Part shown: positions 61,255 to 64,000 of the stretch, piece by piece
How positions within the stretch are numbered: the stretch's first letter is position 1
Layout of the letters: each line of letters starts with the position of its first letter
Origin: Taxillus chinensis
Taxonomy: Eukaryota; Streptophyta; Magnoliopsida; Santalales; Loranthaceae
Reading direction: 5' to 3'
NCBI GenBank assembly: GCA_023512835.1
Contig: CM042089.1
Span: forward strand, 12,725,759-12,789,758
DNA length: 64,000 nucleotides
Translations under genes and position numbers: made by a program
The notes under the pieces: generated by a model
Databases searched by the model: none
Told to the model about the DNA's origin: nothing
The model's input: only the letters and a program-made list of their open reading frames with translations

Positions 61255-63041
61255 TCATAGGATGATAATCAGGGAACCCAAGAGAACCAATACCCAAGAA
61301 AAGTCCCTTGCTGCAGCCGAGGTAGCTGTAAAAGCATAACATAAACATAAAAATTCAATACCTGCCTACATAATCTACAAAACTTCATTTAAGTTGGTGC
61401 ATTGTGACAAGTTTAAAAAAAATCAAAAGGGGTGTGCTTGTTCTTGTAATGAACAAAGTTGGAAAGCAATGGCGGCATATATTGAAACCAATCTGACCTT
61501 GGCTTGCATCTTCAACAATACTACTAGGTGTTAATGTAGCTGATCGGTTTGTCACCGTAACCCCAAGGCGTGAACAGTCCATCCCAAGTGTGCCTAAAAG
61601 TCAAAACAAACAACCAAAAGAACCAGATGTTCAATTCTTGCCTCAAATAATGTGCAGAACATTTCTATACCAGCAGCTAGCAACTGCATTTATAGGAATA
61701 GGAATATAGTGTATTTACATTCACTGAAGCACGGAAAGGAAGTGACGTTCATCAGATTGTAGTAACCCTCTCTACACCTGCACTCGTGCGTCAGTTCTGA
61801 TGTTCGGTTACACGAGCCAACCCCACAATAGGTCCAGTCGCAAGCTTGAAGACCACAGAATGATAATGATGCACACGCAGTGTCAATTTGTCAAATAAAA
61901 ACACAAAAACAGAAATGGGACAGAGCGATAAGATGAGGAATTACGATCAAGGATGGAGTAATTTGCTGGGTTAAATGTCTTTTGCACCGGAGGAGGGACT
62001 TCAGAGCAAGTGTAATTTAGCGTACCTACAATGCCGGGAAAGAAGAAAAAAAACCCCAGTATCGTTGAAATCACACAAAGCTTTTGATTATTGTACAGAG
62101 AGCTAGAAAAAAAGTATGATTACCCAGTTGTTGAGTCTATCCAGATTGAGGCGAACAAAAGAAAATCTCAGAGTTCATAGTTCAAACTCGATCAGAATTA
62201 ATGTGACAAACACAGAATCATCACTCAGCATATGAAAAAAATCTATTCATCTCATTTCATCAAAAACTTAATTGCCCATTTAGGGTAGGGTACGTAGCGT
62301 TAATAAAAGTTAAGTTTTCAAATATGAATTTACTAGCAGCATGTGTGTCACACGCACAAAAAGAATGATACTTCAAGTTGGTAATGGCTCTGTTGTTACA
62401 TATAAAATTTGTCCGTTTATGTTGTCCGTAATATATCTATCTCTACGGCAATGCCTCATAAACAAAACCGTACATAATAAAGATCACAAATAGCAGTCAA
62501 TTAAACGCAGGACTCGTTATAGTAATCTTCAAAAAACAAAAAACAAAACAAAGAGAGCTTACAGTTGGGAATAACGCAGGGAAGAAACATGAGTAGAGAA
62601 GCGCTCTGGGAGCGAGTCTGAAGCCACCCGGAATCGCATTCGCAGACGTAGGGTAAAGTGCTATTAGAAGAGGCATTGCAAGTCCCCTTCCCGCAATCCA
62701 CTTTGCTGCACACGTTATCTGTGATCACACATCTTCAGCAGTCAAAGTCTCGTAAAAAATCAGTTAATCGTAGAAAGCTTAAAATCGAGCAACCCAGTTG
62801 GCAAAATCCAAGAAATCTTGAGGCTCACGTAGAAAACCAAAGAATAAACGAAAACCCAGATCCTGAAATCAACAAAAAAACAGAGTACATAGGCTAGCTA
62901 GATTACAAACTACAAACCCAAAACAGGAGGGAGAAGCGGAGACAGCAAGTCGCCAGCATCCGTAGCATTAGCCTTCATAATGAGCGTTGGAGCGAGGAGG
63001 ATTGTAAGCACAACCGCGATTCTAGCTCCAGCTGAACCCAT
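61255..63041 (-). CDS. secreted EGF-like cysteine-rich protein with GPI-type tail (six exons)
   Basis: Exons: 63041-62918, 62718-62563, 62025-61945, 61844-61719, 61593-61498 and 61325-61255. All are GT-AG, every phase is consistent, and the product is 217 residues. Residues 1-26 (MGSAGARIAVVLTILLAP start) form a signal peptide. EGF-like module 1 (about 42-90) has CSKVDCGKGTCNASS and CECDSGWLQT, then LPCVIPNC. Module 2 (about 121-163) has CDWTYCGVGSCNRTS and CRCREGYYNLMNVT. After LGMDCSRLGVTV the chain ends in a small-residue stretch and a hydrophobic tail (FSWVLVLLGSLIIIL), which suggests a GPI anchor. Several N-glycosylation sequons are visible. It belongs to a plant family often labelled neurogenic-notch-like or slit-like by EGF similarity; its function is not established to my knowledge. 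An upstream in-frame ATG at 63098 would add 19 residues, but the signal peptide favours 63041. Confidence 0.88.
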
Positions 63042-64000
63042 TTTCTCAAACATCCAGAACGAGGGAAACCAATTGCAGTGTGTCGGAGAGACAGACAAAA
63101 AACAGGTAGTTGTTTTTCATGTATGTAATGACTTCAGTTACAGAGATTTAATAAGAACCAAAAAAAAAAAAAAGAGAGGGAAAAATCGAAGGTTCCTGGT
63201 CGGAAACTCGGAAGTTTAAAGGTGCTGAACGCGGTCGAGCTATGAAAACTTCTGCCCACGGCTTTGTTTACTTCGCAGTCATGTGAATCGCCGGTCATTG
63301 ATAATGCATTGACCTATTCTAGTCCGTAATCCGTTACGTCACCACCATTTACATACAACGCAGTCCTAAATTGAATTCAATGGAACTGCTTGCGCGAGGG
63401 GGTCCAAACAGGCATTGTTTAATGTTTTCATTGCAACCCGAAGTCTGAACAATTCATCTCCTTTGTCTTCTCGTCAATTCACACACATTTTTAATTTAAG
63501 TCTTCACTTCCCGTCAAGTCACTTCCGGCTACCGCATTCTAGAATGTAAAGCGTGAAGGTTTCAGGCTTTCAGCAAAAAAGTCTTGTATTTAGTCTTGTG
63601 GCCAATAATTTTAAGTCAACCCTTGAAATTAATATGGAGATGCCTTGGAAGTGATCAATCTATGAACAATTAGATTATAGCCATAATTCCTTCGGAGACT
63701 ATATAAATTTTGGAAAAAAGAAACTTGCTTCCGAACTTCAACATGCCAAATCCAATCTTTCGAAATAATAATAATAAAAAGAACCGCGTACATATCTATC
63801 TTTGAAGTTTAACATTTCAAATCCATCTTAAACTTTTTTTTTTTTGGAATCTTTCATATGCTAGATAATTAATGTTTATTTTCATGAAAAAAGGGATAAA
63901 ATGCATCATTTAGCTCTCCATTTTACACATAAAATTAGTCATTATTTTTTTAGACCTAAAATTTTATACTATTGGGGTGGAACGAGTTAGCTCTCTTAAA
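63042..64000. promoter_or_regulatory. upstream region of the EGF-like gene
   Basis: Should contain the 5' UTR and promoter. I see no further gene. An A-rich run lies at about 63160-63175 and T-rich runs near 63834. No specific site is claimed. Confidence 0.4.

Noticed and set aside
1..64000. tRNA, rRNA or organelle-derived DNA
   Set aside because: None was recognised by eye; short tRNA-like matches are primer-binding sites of LTR elements. A tRNA scan would be decisive.

Overview
This is nuclear DNA of a flowering plant, most likely a eudicot. The genes are intron-split with GT-AG junctions, the background is AT-rich, long dinucleotide microsatellites are common, and about half of the window is nested plant transposable elements. 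Nothing supports a bacterial, viral or organellar origin. The species cannot be fixed from sequence alone.

Left end (1-7.8 kb): a two-exon chlorophyllase gene on the minus strand (1520-3611) lies head to head with a four-exon LIFEGUARD/BI-1-like membrane protein gene on the plus strand (4198-5622). They share a 586-base upstream region. A 1.48-kb internally deleted Copia element with perfect TSDs follows (6305-7782).

7.9-17 kb: a CACTA-like terminus is followed by a cassette of fragments from at least four unrelated host genes, all antisense: an RBM25-like splicing factor, an FtsH11-like protease, a SnRK1 kinase and a plastid aldolase first exon. The FtsH11 piece keeps an intron position. 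Beyond it lie a decayed hAT transposase, a decayed Gypsy piece and a 628-bp inverted-repeat element.

17.5-21 kb: a seven-exon FORKED/VAN3-binding-like gene (minus strand). It lacks one base near its exon 3/4 junction, and an alternative splice donor could compensate.

23.3-39.8 kb: a tandem array of about five LTR-gag units (0.88-0.96 kb each) from a deleted Copia family. Its units are interrupted by an 8-bp-TSD MITE, a 1.9-kb solo LTR that itself holds a 387-bp element, and a hAT-like element. A 7.8-kb Copia element sits inside the hAT-like element and carries two further insertions, one with a very GC-rich island.

44.6-58 kb: an 8.6-kb LARD-like element with 2.2-kb LTRs and no recognisable coding sequence, then a heavily stop-decayed Copia element broken by a related solo LTR.

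Right end: a six-exon gene for a secreted, cysteine-rich EGF-like protein with a GPI-type tail (61255-63041, minus strand).

The four intact or near-intact host genes have unrelated roles: chlorophyll metabolism, cell-death control, vein patterning or auxin traffic, and a cell-surface protein. They share no pathway. The most unusual content is in the transposon-derived regions: the multi-gene capture cassette, the tandem LTR-gag array with its layered insertions, and the small TGTCACG element family.
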